64,000 bases of DNA, taken from contig OZ240665.1 in assembly GCA_965198565.1 (NCBI GenBank), positions 1,054,001-1,118,000 on the forward strand. Direction: 5' to 3'. Position numbers and translations under genes: made by a program. How positions within the stretch are numbered: position 1 is the first letter of the stretch; every line of letters begins with the position of its first letter. This stretch comes from LMUY01 sp965198565 (lineage in GTDB: Bacteria; Pseudomonadota; Alphaproteobacteria; Acetobacterales; Acetobacteraceae). Positions 38,760-46,594 of this stretch are shown in pieces. The notes under the pieces were generated by a model, which worked only from the letters and a program-made list of their open reading frames with translations, did no database searches and had not been told where the DNA came from.

Positions 38760-40225
38760 TCTGATATCGAGTTTACGCCATCGGTGGACCGAACAGGCAC
38801 CGCACGACGGCCGAGCCGGTCTGGCGCAACGCCAAGCCGACAAGCATCCAGGGCCGAAGCCGCTACTTCCAGGTGCGCTTCGGCCGTCTCCCCATGCGTT
38901 ATGCAGGCTCGAACGACATCGTGGCCGGCAAATCGTGCGGCCGACACCCAGACCAACCCACTCCGAAGCACGGCCGCGACGATGTCCGCGACCGGGACGG
39001 ACCCATGTGGCGGTTCGACGCAAATCACGGCCATGGCCGGATCATTCGCGATAGCCCAACCGCGCGCGGCCATATCCCGGGCGAACGCGCGCCCAAGCCT
39101 GACCCCCTCCTCTACGTGAGCGGCATGTCCCGCCCACCCCGCGGTCGCTAGCGAGAGAAACAGCCGCAGACCACCGAACCTGCGAGACCACTGCGCCGTC
39201 GTGACATACGGATCGACCGCCGTGCTGTGCGAGGGCATGAAGCTCGTTCGAACGTCGAACGTGGCAGCAAGCAGATCAGGCCGCGCCGTGATGAACATCC
39301 CACAACCCATTGTGGTGGCGAGCCACTTATGGGCATCGATGATGATTGAATCGGCATGCTCAATGCCGGACAGCATCTCGCGGAACCGGTCGGAAGCGAG
39401 CAGCGCCCCGCCCCAGGCCGCGTCGACGTGAAACCAAGCACCGGCCTCCCGTGCAACGCGATGGCACGCGTCGATAGGATCGATCGCGCCGGCGTTCGTG
39501 GTGCCCGCCGTCGCGACCACCATCACCGGGATATGCCCCGCTGCTCGGTCCGCAGCGATCAGGTGCTCCAGCGCCTCGATACTCATGCGGCCAGCAGAGT
39601 CGGTGGGCACCAAGCGGGCGGCATCGCGACCCACGCCCGCCAGATGCGCAAGCTTGATCCATGCCAAGTGGCTATCGGCGGAAATATAGAACACCGGCGA
39701 CCCGCCAAATGCCCGGGCCCCACGCGTGGCAAACCCCGGCTCCGCCCGGGTAAGTGCACAGGCGAGCGCGGCTCCGTTCGCCTCCGAACCCCCAGACGTG
39801 AAATGCCCGGCCGACCCCGGCGGCAATCCAGCCCGCGCGGCCCAGGCCCGGATCACATGCGCTTCCATCGCAACGGCGGCGGGCGACGTCGTCGCTGTGG
39901 CCAGTTGGGGATTGAACGCCGCGGTAATCTGGTCCGCACAGCGCGCAGGAAAGCTCGGCGCTGGATTGAACAGTCCCAGATACTGCGGATGGGTCATGTG
40001 GACCACACCGTGCTCGAGTTGAGCGATCACCCAGCCGCAGGCCTGCTCAATCGGAATCGGGTGGTCGAAGTCGAACGCTCCCAACTCGGCGTCGAAGCGC
40101 TCCCGGTCAAAATCAGGGGTGACGGGACCTTGCCGAACCCGCTGGTCGGCGGCTTCGAGGGCGACCGCTAGCTCCTGCGCGACCCGGCGCCGGGTCGCTT
40201 GGTGCGGAAACAGCGTTTCGTTCAC
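38756..40225 (-). CDS. pyridoxal-dependent group II decarboxylase
   Basis: A 489-residue aromatic-amino-acid/glutamate decarboxylase-type enzyme. The PLP lysine lies in IIIDAHKWLATTMGCGMF. GHFTSGGSEANGAALACAL binds the cofactor phosphate, and WFHVDAAWGGALL holds the pyridine-binding Asp. The exact substrate cannot be read from the sequence. It starts at GTG overlapping the stop of metA (GTGA), so it is translated with the methionine genes, which is unusual. It may act on an amino acid linked to sulfur metabolism. Confidence 0.85.
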   Translation of the reverse strand: MNETLFPHQATRRRVAQELAVALEAADQRVRQGPVTPDFDRERFDAELGAFDFDHPIPIEQACGWVIAQLEHGVVHMTHPQYLGLFNPAPSFPARCADQITAAFNPQLATATTSPAAVAMEAHVIRAWAARAGLPPGSAGHFTSGGSEANGAALACALTRAEPGFATRGARAFGGSPVFYISADSHLAWIKLAHLAGVGRDAARLVPTDSAGRMSIEALEHLIAADRAAGHIPVMVVATAGTTNAGAIDPIDACHRVAREAGAWFHVDAAWGGALLASDRFREMLSGIEHADSIIIDAHKWLATTMGCGMFITARPDLLAATFDVRTSFMPSHSTAVDPYVTTAQWSRRFGGLRLFLSLATAGWAGHAAHVEEGVRLGRAFARDMAARGWAIANDPAMAVICVEPPHGSVPVADIVAAVLRSGLVWVSAARFAGHDVVRACITHGETAEAHLEVAASALDACRLGVAPDRLGRRAVPVRSTDGVNSISD

Positions 40226-41166
40226 GAGACCGCAAAAGCCGGGACGCGATCTGCGGCAACACGAGAGAGCGAGTTGAGCCAGCTCTCGAGCAGCGCAATG
40301 CCGCGCTGGTGCCAACGCGGGATCGGCAGCGTGCTCACTTGCGCGGCGAACTCCCACATCACCTCGGCAATCGGTAACCCCTGCGCCCTATGCTGCAACC
40401 GCAACATCGCCGCTTCGGTGACAGCGTCGAAATAGTTCACCGGCATCGTTGGCCAGTCCAGCCGTTCGCCTTGCAGGTATCGCCGAATATCGCGGCGGTA
40501 CTCCCGCAGAAGGCTGTCCGCGCTGTATTCAGGGTGGCCCTGCAGCATGAGAAACTGGCTACGTCCAGCGGCGCAGGTGAAACTATCGGCGCCATCATTG
40601 TCGCCAAGTCCCGGTCCCGTGGACACAATCTGGTAGCCGGCGGTCTGCAGGGCCTCTGCGGCGACATCATTGTGGCGAGAATGGACGACCGGCCAAGTCG
40701 CTGGCGCCCCGGCCATCCAGGCGTGGGATCCCGCTGGCCTACAGGCATACACGCCGGAAAGCTTGTTCGGCAGCCGTCGCCGAGCCACTCCCGACAAGTG
40801 ATGAGTCGCCGCATGCGCCGAGAGGCAGGAAAAAATGGCCGACCTCGTGTTGGCCGCGGCCCAATCCGTCAGCCGCGACAAAAGCGGCCAGAGTGGCTCA
40901 TCCACCATGTTCAGAGCGTGCGGTTCTGCGCCGGTTACAATCAGGCCGTCCAGTTGGCTCGACCATAGCGCCGCCAGATCTTCGTGGTGGCCATCCGGCG
41001 AAGACCGGGCGCCAAAGCAGCGAAGCCGGACCACCTTCCCCCTCGAAGCATCCTGCAACAACAGGGCGAACTGATCCTCGGTCTGGCGCGCCACAGCGGG
41101 CGGCATGTTGTTGACCAGCCCGATGACGAGTTCGTCGCCGCCCGCGTCTGGACCAACAAGGAGCAT
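40222..41166 (-). CDS. metA: homoserine O-succinyltransferase family protein
   Basis: A 314-residue member of the MetA acyltransferase family, which acylates homoserine at the first step of methionine synthesis. The glutamine-amidotransferase-like fold is shown by LVIGLVNNMPPAVARQTEDQ, the nucleophile Cys in IFSCLSAHAATHHL and the active His/Glu in LQGHPEYSADSL. The start is the ATG before LLVGPDAGG; the longer frame upstream is antisense-like. It sits 11 bp after metY and overlaps the decarboxylase. Whether it uses succinyl- or acetyl-CoA is not decided here. Confidence 0.85.
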   Translation of the reverse strand: MLLVGPDAGGDELVIGLVNNMPPAVARQTEDQFALLLQDASRGKVVRLRCFGARSSPDGHHEDLAALWSSQLDGLIVTGAEPHALNMVDEPLWPLLSRLTDWAAANTRSAIFSCLSAHAATHHLSGVARRRLPNKLSGVYACRPAGSHAWMAGAPATWPVVHSRHNDVAAEALQTAGYQIVSTGPGLGDNDGADSFTCAAGRSQFLMLQGHPEYSADSLLREYRRDIRRYLQGERLDWPTMPVNYFDAVTEAAMLRLQHRAQGLPIAEVMWEFAAQVSTLPIPRWHQRGIALLESWLNSLSRVAADRVPAFAVS

Positions 41167-41177
41167 GTCCCGAGCCC

Positions 41178-42500
41178 TCAGGCCGCAGCCGCAGCAAGAA
41201 CGCTGGACGGGCTCGGACCAGTGACCGAGTCGACCGCGGCCAAGGCGGTCTCGAGATCGGCCAAGATGTCGTCCACATGCTCGACGCCAACGCTCAGCCG
41301 GATCATCTCCGGCGTAACGCCCGCCTGCATCTGCTGTTCGGGCGTCATTTGGCGATGGGTGGTCGAAGCCGGATGGCACGCCAAGGATTTCGAGTCGCCA
41401 AGATTGACCAGCCGCTTGACCAGCTTCAGCGCGTTGTAGAACGCCCGGCCGCCAGCCTCGCCACCTTGGACACCAAACGTCAGCAAGGAGCAGGCCTGTC
41501 CCCCGAGATAGGTTTGCACCAGCGGATAGTACGGGCTCTCGGGAAAACCCGCATAGTTCACCCATGCGACGCGCGGGTTGTCACGCAGTGCTTCCGCGAC
41601 CCGGCGCGCGTTCTGCACGTGCCGCTCCACCCGTAACGCGACAGTCTCAACGCCCTGCAGCAACAGGAACGCGCTGAGCGGCGACAGCGCGGCCCCCGTG
41701 GTCCGCAGGCAATAATTGCGGCAGCGCTCGACATAGGCCGTCGGGCCAAAATGGTCGGCATACACCAGCCCGTGGTAAGACTCGTCGGGCTGGTTGAGCA
41801 CAGCAAATCGCGCGGGCTGGGATGCCCAGGGGAAATGGCCACTGTCGACAATGGCGCCGCCCAGCGTCGTGCCGTGTCCGCCCAGGAACTTGGTCACCGA
41901 ATGCAGCACGATGTCGGCGCCATGCTCAATCGGGCGCAACAGCACGGGAGACGCCACCGTGTTGTCCACCATCAGCGGCACGCCATGGGCATGGGCGGTG
42001 CGCGCCAGCGCACCCACGTCACAGACGTTGCCCGCCGGATTGCCGACGCTCTCGCAAAACACAGCTATGGTATTTTCGTCGATCAGCCTTGCAATATCGA
42101 TAGGCTGGTCGCTCGCAGCCATTCGGACCGTCACGCCCATGCGGGGCAGGACATGGGTGAAAAGCGTGTGCGTGGTACCATAGAGTTGCGGCACGGACAC
42201 TATGTTGCGGCCGATTTCCGCCAGCGCTAGCACCGCCGTATGCAGCGCCGCCTGGCCCGATCCGACGCACAGCGCCCCGGCGCCGCCTTCCATCGCAGCC
42301 AGACGCCGCTCCAGCACGGCCACCGTCGGATTGCTGATGCGGCTGTAGCGGAAACCCTCCGCCTCCAGGTTGAACAGCGCTGCCGCTTGCTCGGCGCTGT
42401 CGAACTCATAGGCGACCGTCTGATACACTGGCACCGCCACCGCCTTGGTGGTCGGATCGCCCGGGTAACCGGCATGCAGCGCTTTCGTCTCAATACGCAT
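41178..42500 (-). CDS. metY: O-acetylhomoserine aminocarboxypropyltransferase (sulfhydrylase)
   Basis: A 440-residue PLP enzyme that adds sulfide to O-acetylhomoserine. It has MRIETKALHAGYPGDPTTKA at the start, PVYQTVAYEFDSAEQAA, RYSRISNPTVAVLERR and the PLP lysine in HSVTKFLGGHGTTLGG, all typical of MetY. Its length is normal and longer than MetZ. GGAG is found 9-12 bases before the ATG. It heads the metY-metA-decarboxylase operon. With metZ at 34.8 kb the cell has two direct-sulfhydrylation enzymes. Confidence 0.91.
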   Translation of the reverse strand: MRIETKALHAGYPGDPTTKAVAVPVYQTVAYEFDSAEQAAALFNLEAEGFRYSRISNPTVAVLERRLAAMEGGAGALCVGSGQAALHTAVLALAEIGRNIVSVPQLYGTTHTLFTHVLPRMGVTVRMAASDQPIDIARLIDENTIAVFCESVGNPAGNVCDVGALARTAHAHGVPLMVDNTVASPVLLRPIEHGADIVLHSVTKFLGGHGTTLGGAIVDSGHFPWASQPARFAVLNQPDESYHGLVYADHFGPTAYVERCRNYCLRTTGAALSPLSAFLLLQGVETVALRVERHVQNARRVAEALRDNPRVAWVNYAGFPESPYYPLVQTYLGGQACSLLTFGVQGGEAGGRAFYNALKLVKRLVNLGDSKSLACHPASTTHRQMTPEQQMQAGVTPEMIRLSVGVEHVDDILADLETALAAVDSVTGPSPSSVLAAAAA

Positions 42501-42850
42501 CCACGATCTCCGTGTAAAAAGATCGAGCCATCCGGCGTGACACTGCCGTATTAGACGCGACAATCATCGGTGCTGAGAGATGATATAATGGGCCGCGACC
42601 CCCGCCGCTACAATTTTGATTGCTCCGATGATGTATCGACTTTTCCTGCGCGAATCACCAGTCTGTAGCCTGCATCCAGCCGCCTCATACAAGAGTATTT
42701 GTCAGTTAACCTCGACCCAGCCGGGCGCTGGAAAACTCAGCCGATCCCCCAGAAGCGCCTCGCTGCGGCGCAAACACCATTGCACTTTGCACCGTTATCA
42801 CACTATTAGACTGGTATCAAAACCACGTCTTCCTTGAACAAGGTGAGGCC
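42501..42850. promoter_or_regulatory. divergent control region between metY and an unknown gene
   Basis: There is no gene in these 350 bp. On the plus side TTGCAC (42780), an 18-bp spacer and TATTAG (42804) form a fair promoter for the downstream gene. On the minus side TTGTAG, 17 bp and CATTAT near 42590 could serve metY. ATCATC and GATGAT near 42563-42585 make a small inverted repeat around the latter. I could not match the metY leader to a known SAM riboswitch. Confidence 0.4.
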
Positions 42851-43513
42851 ATGACGAACCCGGAGCCGGACCAACACGCCTTCAAGCGCACGATCGAGGC
42901 CATCGGCAAGCTGCCTTGGCATCGGCTGTCAGAGCAGGAATGCGTCGCTGCGGCTTGGGCCTACTACTATTTCTCGGTGCAATTCCGCGAGAACCTCGAA
43001 ATCGCCCGCCGCCTCCTTCCGGACGACGAGAAGCTGCTCGATCTCGACCGCGGGGAATGCAACACCGACAACCTGTCGCCATGGCCCGGCGTGGCCCTGC
43101 CTGGCGAGCGGATGAACCATGACGATTTCATGCGCCGTAGCCTTGCCCTCGCCCCGATCCCGGCTGCCACGCAGGCCCGCTTCGCCGAACTCGGCGAGCG
43201 CTATCTCACGCTGACCCGCTCGTTTGATGACACAACTCGGGCAATGAGCATCGCGAGCTATGAGGACGGCGGTTTGGAACATACCTTCACCGCAATGCTG
43301 ACCATGAACGAGTGGCCCAGCCCGGTGCTCGGCGCCTTCCGGCACTTCCTGTCCGAGCATATCCGTTTCGACAGTGACCCAGACGAGGGACATGGCGCGC
43401 TCGCTCGCCACCTCGGCCCCGACGACCGCATCAAGCCGCTCTGGGATGCATTCCACGACTTGTTCACGAGCTTCGTGCCCAACCTCGCTCACGCCAAGGC
43501 CGTCGCCGCCTGA
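42851..43513 (+). CDS. unrecognised protein, possibly haem-oxygenase-like helical fold
   Basis: A 220-residue soluble, mainly helical protein that I do not recognise. AAAWAYYYFSVQFRENLEIA is an aromatic helix. Later come GGLEHTFTAMLTM and the block SEHIRFDSDPDEGHGALARH, then PLWDAFHDLF. The spacing of His, Asp and Glu residues recalls metal-binding haem-oxygenase-like diiron proteins, but that is only a resemblance. AAGGTGAGG lies before the ATG. It is divergent from metY and ends at a hairpin. Confidence 0.65.
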   Translation: MTNPEPDQHAFKRTIEAIGKLPWHRLSEQECVAAAWAYYYFSVQFRENLEIARRLLPDDEKLLDLDRGECNTDNLSPWPGVALPGERMNHDDFMRRSLALAPIPAATQARFAELGERYLTLTRSFDDTTRAMSIASYEDGGLEHTFTAMLTMNEWPSPVLGAFRHFLSEHIRFDSDPDEGHGALARHLGPDDRIKPLWDAFHDLFTSFVPNLAHAKAVAA

Positions 43514-43520
43514 ATGACCA

Positions 43521-43550
43521 GCGTCAGGAGCCTGGTCCGGCCCCTGACGC
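43521..43550. terminator. bidirectional hairpin between convergent genes
   Basis: GCGTCAGG (43521-43528) pairs perfectly with CCTGACGC (43543-43550). It lies between two convergent stop codons and can terminate both, although no clear T-run follows. Confidence 0.55.
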
Positions 43551-43562
43551 CCGCTCTGCACA

Positions 43563-44105
43563 TCAGCGGCCGTCGCGCAGCTTCTTGCAATAGAACAGGC
43601 CGCGCACCGTCTTGCCATCGACCCGCGCGTAAGCCGGGTGCTCACCCCAGCGGTGATAGCCAAGCCCCTCATAGAGCTTGATCGCCGCGGCCTGCGTCTC
43701 TCGCACGTCGAGGTTGAGCATATGGTAGCCATAGCCGCGGGCAGCATCTTCCACGCGGCGGGTGATCAGCCGGGCCAACCCGTGCCCGCGGGCATACGGC
43801 GCCACGAAGCTATGCATCAGCGAGGCGGCGAAGGCCTGCGCCTCGTTGTGCTTCGGCGGCCGCACGAGCTGGGTGCTGCCAACGATCACGCCATCCAGCC
43901 GGCCAATGAACAACTCGCGCTCCGGCACCAGCATGAGGCCGCGAAAATAGCTCTCCAGCGCGGTTCGACCCGGCGATCGCACCCAGCCAAACCCACCGCC
44001 GTCGATGATCGCCGCATCCGCCGCCTCGCACAGCGCGTGCAGGTCGTCATCAGCCAAGACCGTGGCTCGATCGACCGCCAGCACCGGAGCGTGCTTGTCG
44101 TTCAC
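43563..44105 (-). CDS. GNAT family N-acetyltransferase
   Basis: A 180-residue acetyltransferase using acetyl-CoA. The coenzyme-binding motif A is HSFVAPYARGHGLARLITRR (Q/RxxGxG/A-like), followed by LNLDVRETQAAAIKLYEGLG, the beta5-alpha4 region. The substrate is unknown. It starts at GTG 25 bp after hisH on the same strand, in the place where hisA would often be. Confidence 0.88.
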   Translation of the reverse strand: MNDKHAPVLAVDRATVLADDDLHALCEAADAAIIDGGGFGWVRSPGRTALESYFRGLMLVPERELFIGRLDGVIVGSTQLVRPPKHNEAQAFAASLMHSFVAPYARGHGLARLITRRVEDAARGYGYHMLNLDVRETQAAAIKLYEGLGYHRWGEHPAYARVDGKTVRGLFYCKKLRDGR

Positions 44106-44130
44106 GGCAGCCTACTCAAGGAATGCCCAC

Positions 44131-44769
44131 TCAAGGATGCCAGCGCAAGAAGTTCCCCAAGATGCGCAAGCCGGTGGTCTGGCTTTTCTCGACGTGGAAT
44201 TGCGTGCCCGCGCGCGGGCCGGCGGCGACCATAGCCGTGACGCTGCCACCATAATCGGTGGTCGCCAACACGGCCGAAGCTGGAGCGCCGCGCAAGGCAA
44301 AACTGTGCACGAAGTAGGCGTGGTCGCCGGGCTCTAGGCCCTCCAGCAGAGGGTGCGAACCGGGCTCGAAGTCCAGCCCGTTCCAGCCCATCTGCGGCAG
44401 GCGCAATCCTGCCGCAGTCATGGCTGCCACTTCGCCGGCGATCCAGCCGAAGCCTGGCGTGACCTGGTGTTCCAGCCCCCGCTCCGCCATCAACTGCATG
44501 CCAACGCAAATCCCGAGGAACGGACGGCCCGCCGCGCCCGAGGCCTCCATCGCCGCCCGCATTCCCGAAATCGCGGCCAGGCCAGCAGCGCAGTCGGCAA
44601 ACGCGCCCTGGCCCGGCAGCACCACGCGGTCAGCGGCCGCCACCACGTCCGGATCGGCCGTCACGCAAACGGTGGCGTCCACCTCCGCCGCGGCCGCAGC
44701 CCTGGCGAGTGCCCGCGCGGCGGAGGTGAGGTTGCCGCTGCCGTAATCCACCACCGCGACCCGCATCAT
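44131..44769 (-). CDS. hisH: imidazole glycerol phosphate synthase subunit HisH
   Basis: A 212-residue glutaminase that feeds ammonia to HisF in histidine synthesis. RVAVVDYGSGNLTSAARAL starts the class I amidotransferase fold. The nucleophile Cys lies in FLGICVGMQLM, and the His/Glu pair in GTQFHVEKSQ. It starts ATGATG where the upstream DUF2628 gene stops, so the exact first codon (44769 or 44766) is uncertain. Partner genes hisA and hisF are not in the window. Confidence 0.94.
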   Translation of the reverse strand: MMRVAVVDYGSGNLTSAARALARAAAAAEVDATVCVTADPDVVAAADRVVLPGQGAFADCAAGLAAISGMRAAMEASGAAGRPFLGICVGMQLMAERGLEHQVTPGFGWIAGEVAAMTAAGLRLPQMGWNGLDFEPGSHPLLEGLEPGDHAYFVHSFALRGAPASAVLATTDYGGSVTAMVAAGPRAGTQFHVEKSQTTGLRILGNFLRWHP

Positions 44770-45143
44770 GGCCCGCGCCGGCCGAGCGCCACGCGAAGGT
44801 CTGGCCGGCTGGAGAGCAAACGCAGCATCGCCTCGTCGCGCGAGCGCCCGGCGACGACATGGGCCAGGTCGAACCGGCCCAAGCGCAGGCTCCAGCGGCG
44901 CAGGTCGTTGCCGAACAGGCCGAGGACGAAGAACAGCGCGAAGCCGGCCGCCGGGCCGAACGGCGTGGTGCCTGCGAGCACGAGGGCGGCCAAGGCGAGC
45001 CCTGCCGCGGTCCAGGCCCCGTTGCACGCGAGCCAGAGCGGCCCGAACAGGAACGCGCCCCAGGAGAACCCCTCCCGCACCAGCACCGGGCCGCGCCCAG
45101 GGGGGAGATGGGCGGGCCGCAGATGGGCGGTGTAGATCCTCAC
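44766..45143 (-). CDS. DUF2628 domain membrane protein
   Basis: A 125-residue protein with the DUF2628 signature GFSWGAFLFGPLWLACNGAW and two or three hydrophobic helices. It is found inserted between hisB and hisH in many alphaproteobacteria, as here, with overlapping starts and stops (ATGA with hisB, ATGATG with hisH). Its role in or near histidine synthesis is unknown. The ATG at MRIYTAHL follows directly on the hisB end. Confidence 0.86.
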   Translation of the reverse strand: MRIYTAHLRPAHLPPGRGPVLVREGFSWGAFLFGPLWLACNGAWTAAGLALAALVLAGTTPFGPAAGFALFFVLGLFGNDLRRWSLRLGRFDLAHVVAGRSRDEAMLRLLSSRPDLRVALGRRGP

Positions 45144-45730
45144 AGCGAACCCTTGGTGGAGGGAATCACGCCTGCCGTCCGCGGGTCGGGCTCCGCCGCC
45201 ATGCGCAGCGCCCGTGCGACCGCCTTGAAGCAGCCCTCTGCGATATGGTGCGCGTTCCGGCCCGCCTTGGCGGTGATGTGCAGCGTGACCAGCGCGTTCA
45301 TCGCAAAGGCGCGGAAGAACTCCTCGAACAGCTCGGTGTCCATCGTGCCGATGGTGGGGACACCGAAACCGACGCTCCAGGCCAGCAGCGGCCGGCCGGA
45401 GATGTCCACCGCCGCCTCCACCAGCGCCTCGTCCATCGGCACCAAAGCATGGCCATAGCGGCGGATGCCCCGCTTGTCGCCGATCGCTTGCGCGAAGGCC
45501 TGCCCCAGCACGATCCCGACGTCCTCGACCGTATGGTGGTCGTCGATATGCAGGTCACCCTGCGCTTGCACCGAAAGGTCGAACAGCCCGTGGCGGGCCA
45601 GGGCGGTGAGCATATGGTCCATGAAGCCGACGCCGGTGGCGATGTCGGCCGCGCCGGTGCCGTCCAGTCCGAGACTCAGCCGGATATCGGTTTCGGACGT
45701 GGTGCGCGTGAGGCTGACGAGGCGAGACAT
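45140..45730 (-). CDS. hisB: imidazoleglycerol-phosphate dehydratase
   Basis: A 196-residue enzyme of histidine synthesis that removes water from imidazoleglycerol phosphate. The metal-binding signatures are IDDHHTVEDVGI and NAHHIAEGCFK, and GVGFMDHMLTALARHG is conserved near the N-terminus. It is the single-domain type without the phosphatase of enteric HisB. The ATG at MSRLVSLTRTT matches the family; the frame is open for 21 codons further upstream. Confidence 0.96.
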   Translation of the reverse strand: MSRLVSLTRTTSETDIRLSLGLDGTGAADIATGVGFMDHMLTALARHGLFDLSVQAQGDLHIDDHHTVEDVGIVLGQAFAQAIGDKRGIRRYGHALVPMDEALVEAAVDISGRPLLAWSVGFGVPTIGTMDTELFEEFFRAFAMNALVTLHITAKAGRNAHHIAEGCFKAVARALRMAAEPDPRTAGVIPSTKGSL

Positions 45731-45838
45731 GCCCGCCCAATAGCGCACTCCTGCGAGGTTGTCGCTGTTCCGCCAAGGGCCAGGTCGAACCAACGGGCGC
45801 AGGGCGCGTCTCGACCCTACAAGGTTCAGGAGGTTCGC

Positions 45839-46015
45839 ATGGGCGAGAACACATCAGCCAAGCCGGCGCTGCCGGGCAACAACGGCCAATTCGGCGAGGG
45901 CGACGCGACCGAACGCTTAGAGCCCCTCGAGGACCACGCCTCGCCCGCAGAGGGCGAGGCTATCGAGGACGACGCAAAAGGCCCGAAGCAGACCAACGCC
46001 GGCGAGCGCTCCTGA
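45839..46015 (+). CDS. small acidic hypothetical protein
   Basis: A 58-residue, highly acidic and hydrophilic protein (for example LEPLEDHASPAEGEAIEDD) with no hydrophobic core, probably disordered. AGGAGG with ideal spacing precedes the ATG, which supports expression. It overlaps the next gene by one base (TGATG), so the two are coupled. Not recognised. Confidence 0.6.
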   Translation: MGENTSAKPALPGNNGQFGEGDATERLEPLEDHASPAEGEAIEDDAKGPKQTNAGERS

Positions 46016-46530
46016 TGGCCTCGGACGACGATCTGGCCCGGCAGCACGGGGTGAGCCCGGGCGCCGTGGCGGCGTTGCGGGTGGCGCTCGAGCGCGGCGG
46101 CGGCCGGATGGCGCAGTTCAGCCACCCGGATCTGGGCGGGATGGGCCAGTGGTCGGCCGGCGGCATGACGCAGGTGGGCGACATGTTCAACACCGCCCTG
46201 CGCGACAAGGTGAACGCGCTCTGCACGGCGCTCGCCGGCGAGGCCGCTGCCAAGCCGCAACCGTCCCAGCCGGCGGACATGGCGCATGATTGGTGGCCCG
46301 CCGGGCTAGGCCGCCCCTCGGCTGCCGGGGCGCAGAACGGCATGCGCTATGCGTGCTTCCCCGAGGCACGCCGGGTTGCGGTGGAGCAGGCGGGCCAGGT
46401 GACGCTGTACGACAGCGGCGAACACCGCATCAGCGGCGTGTCGCAGCAGCAGAGCGGCCGCCAGGAGCTGACGTTCCACAGCCAATTGGGCACGATCCGC
46501 GCCCAAGACCTCCCCGTCGCCGGCCCATAA
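46015..46530 (+). CDS. conserved hypothetical protein
   Basis: A 171-residue protein that I cannot name. The N-terminal half has ALERGGGRMAQFSHPDLGGM then GQWSAGGMTQVGDMFN, which looks like a conserved motif rich in Gly and Met. The C-terminal half (from MRYACFPEARRVAVEQAGQV to LGTIRAQDLPV) looks like a small beta domain. There is no signal peptide. It is translated with the acidic 58-residue protein upstream and ends at a palindromic repeat. Confidence 0.65.
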   Translation: MASDDDLARQHGVSPGAVAALRVALERGGGRMAQFSHPDLGGMGQWSAGGMTQVGDMFNTALRDKVNALCTALAGEAAAKPQPSQPADMAHDWWPAGLGRPSAAGAQNGMRYACFPEARRVAVEQAGQVTLYDSGEHRISGVSQQQSGRQELTFHSQLGTIRAQDLPVAGP

Positions 46531-46532
46531 TT

Positions 46533-46574
46533 CCCTCCTCTCCCTCTCCCTCTGGGAGAGAGCCGGGGTGAGGG
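46533..46574. repeat. palindromic intergenic repeat, copy 3
   Basis: CTCCCTCTCCCTCTGGGAGA followed by GAGCCGGGGTGAGGG. The stem is slightly imperfect (GAGCC in place of GGTC). It lies between two convergent genes and probably ends transcription from both. Confidence 0.8.
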
Positions 46575-46594
46575 TGCGCACACGACCCGGCGCC

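Noticed and set aside
42501..42850. SAM riboswitch upstream of metY
   Set aside because: I could not find the conserved core of SAM-I or SAM-II on the minus strand; a model search would be needed to claim one.
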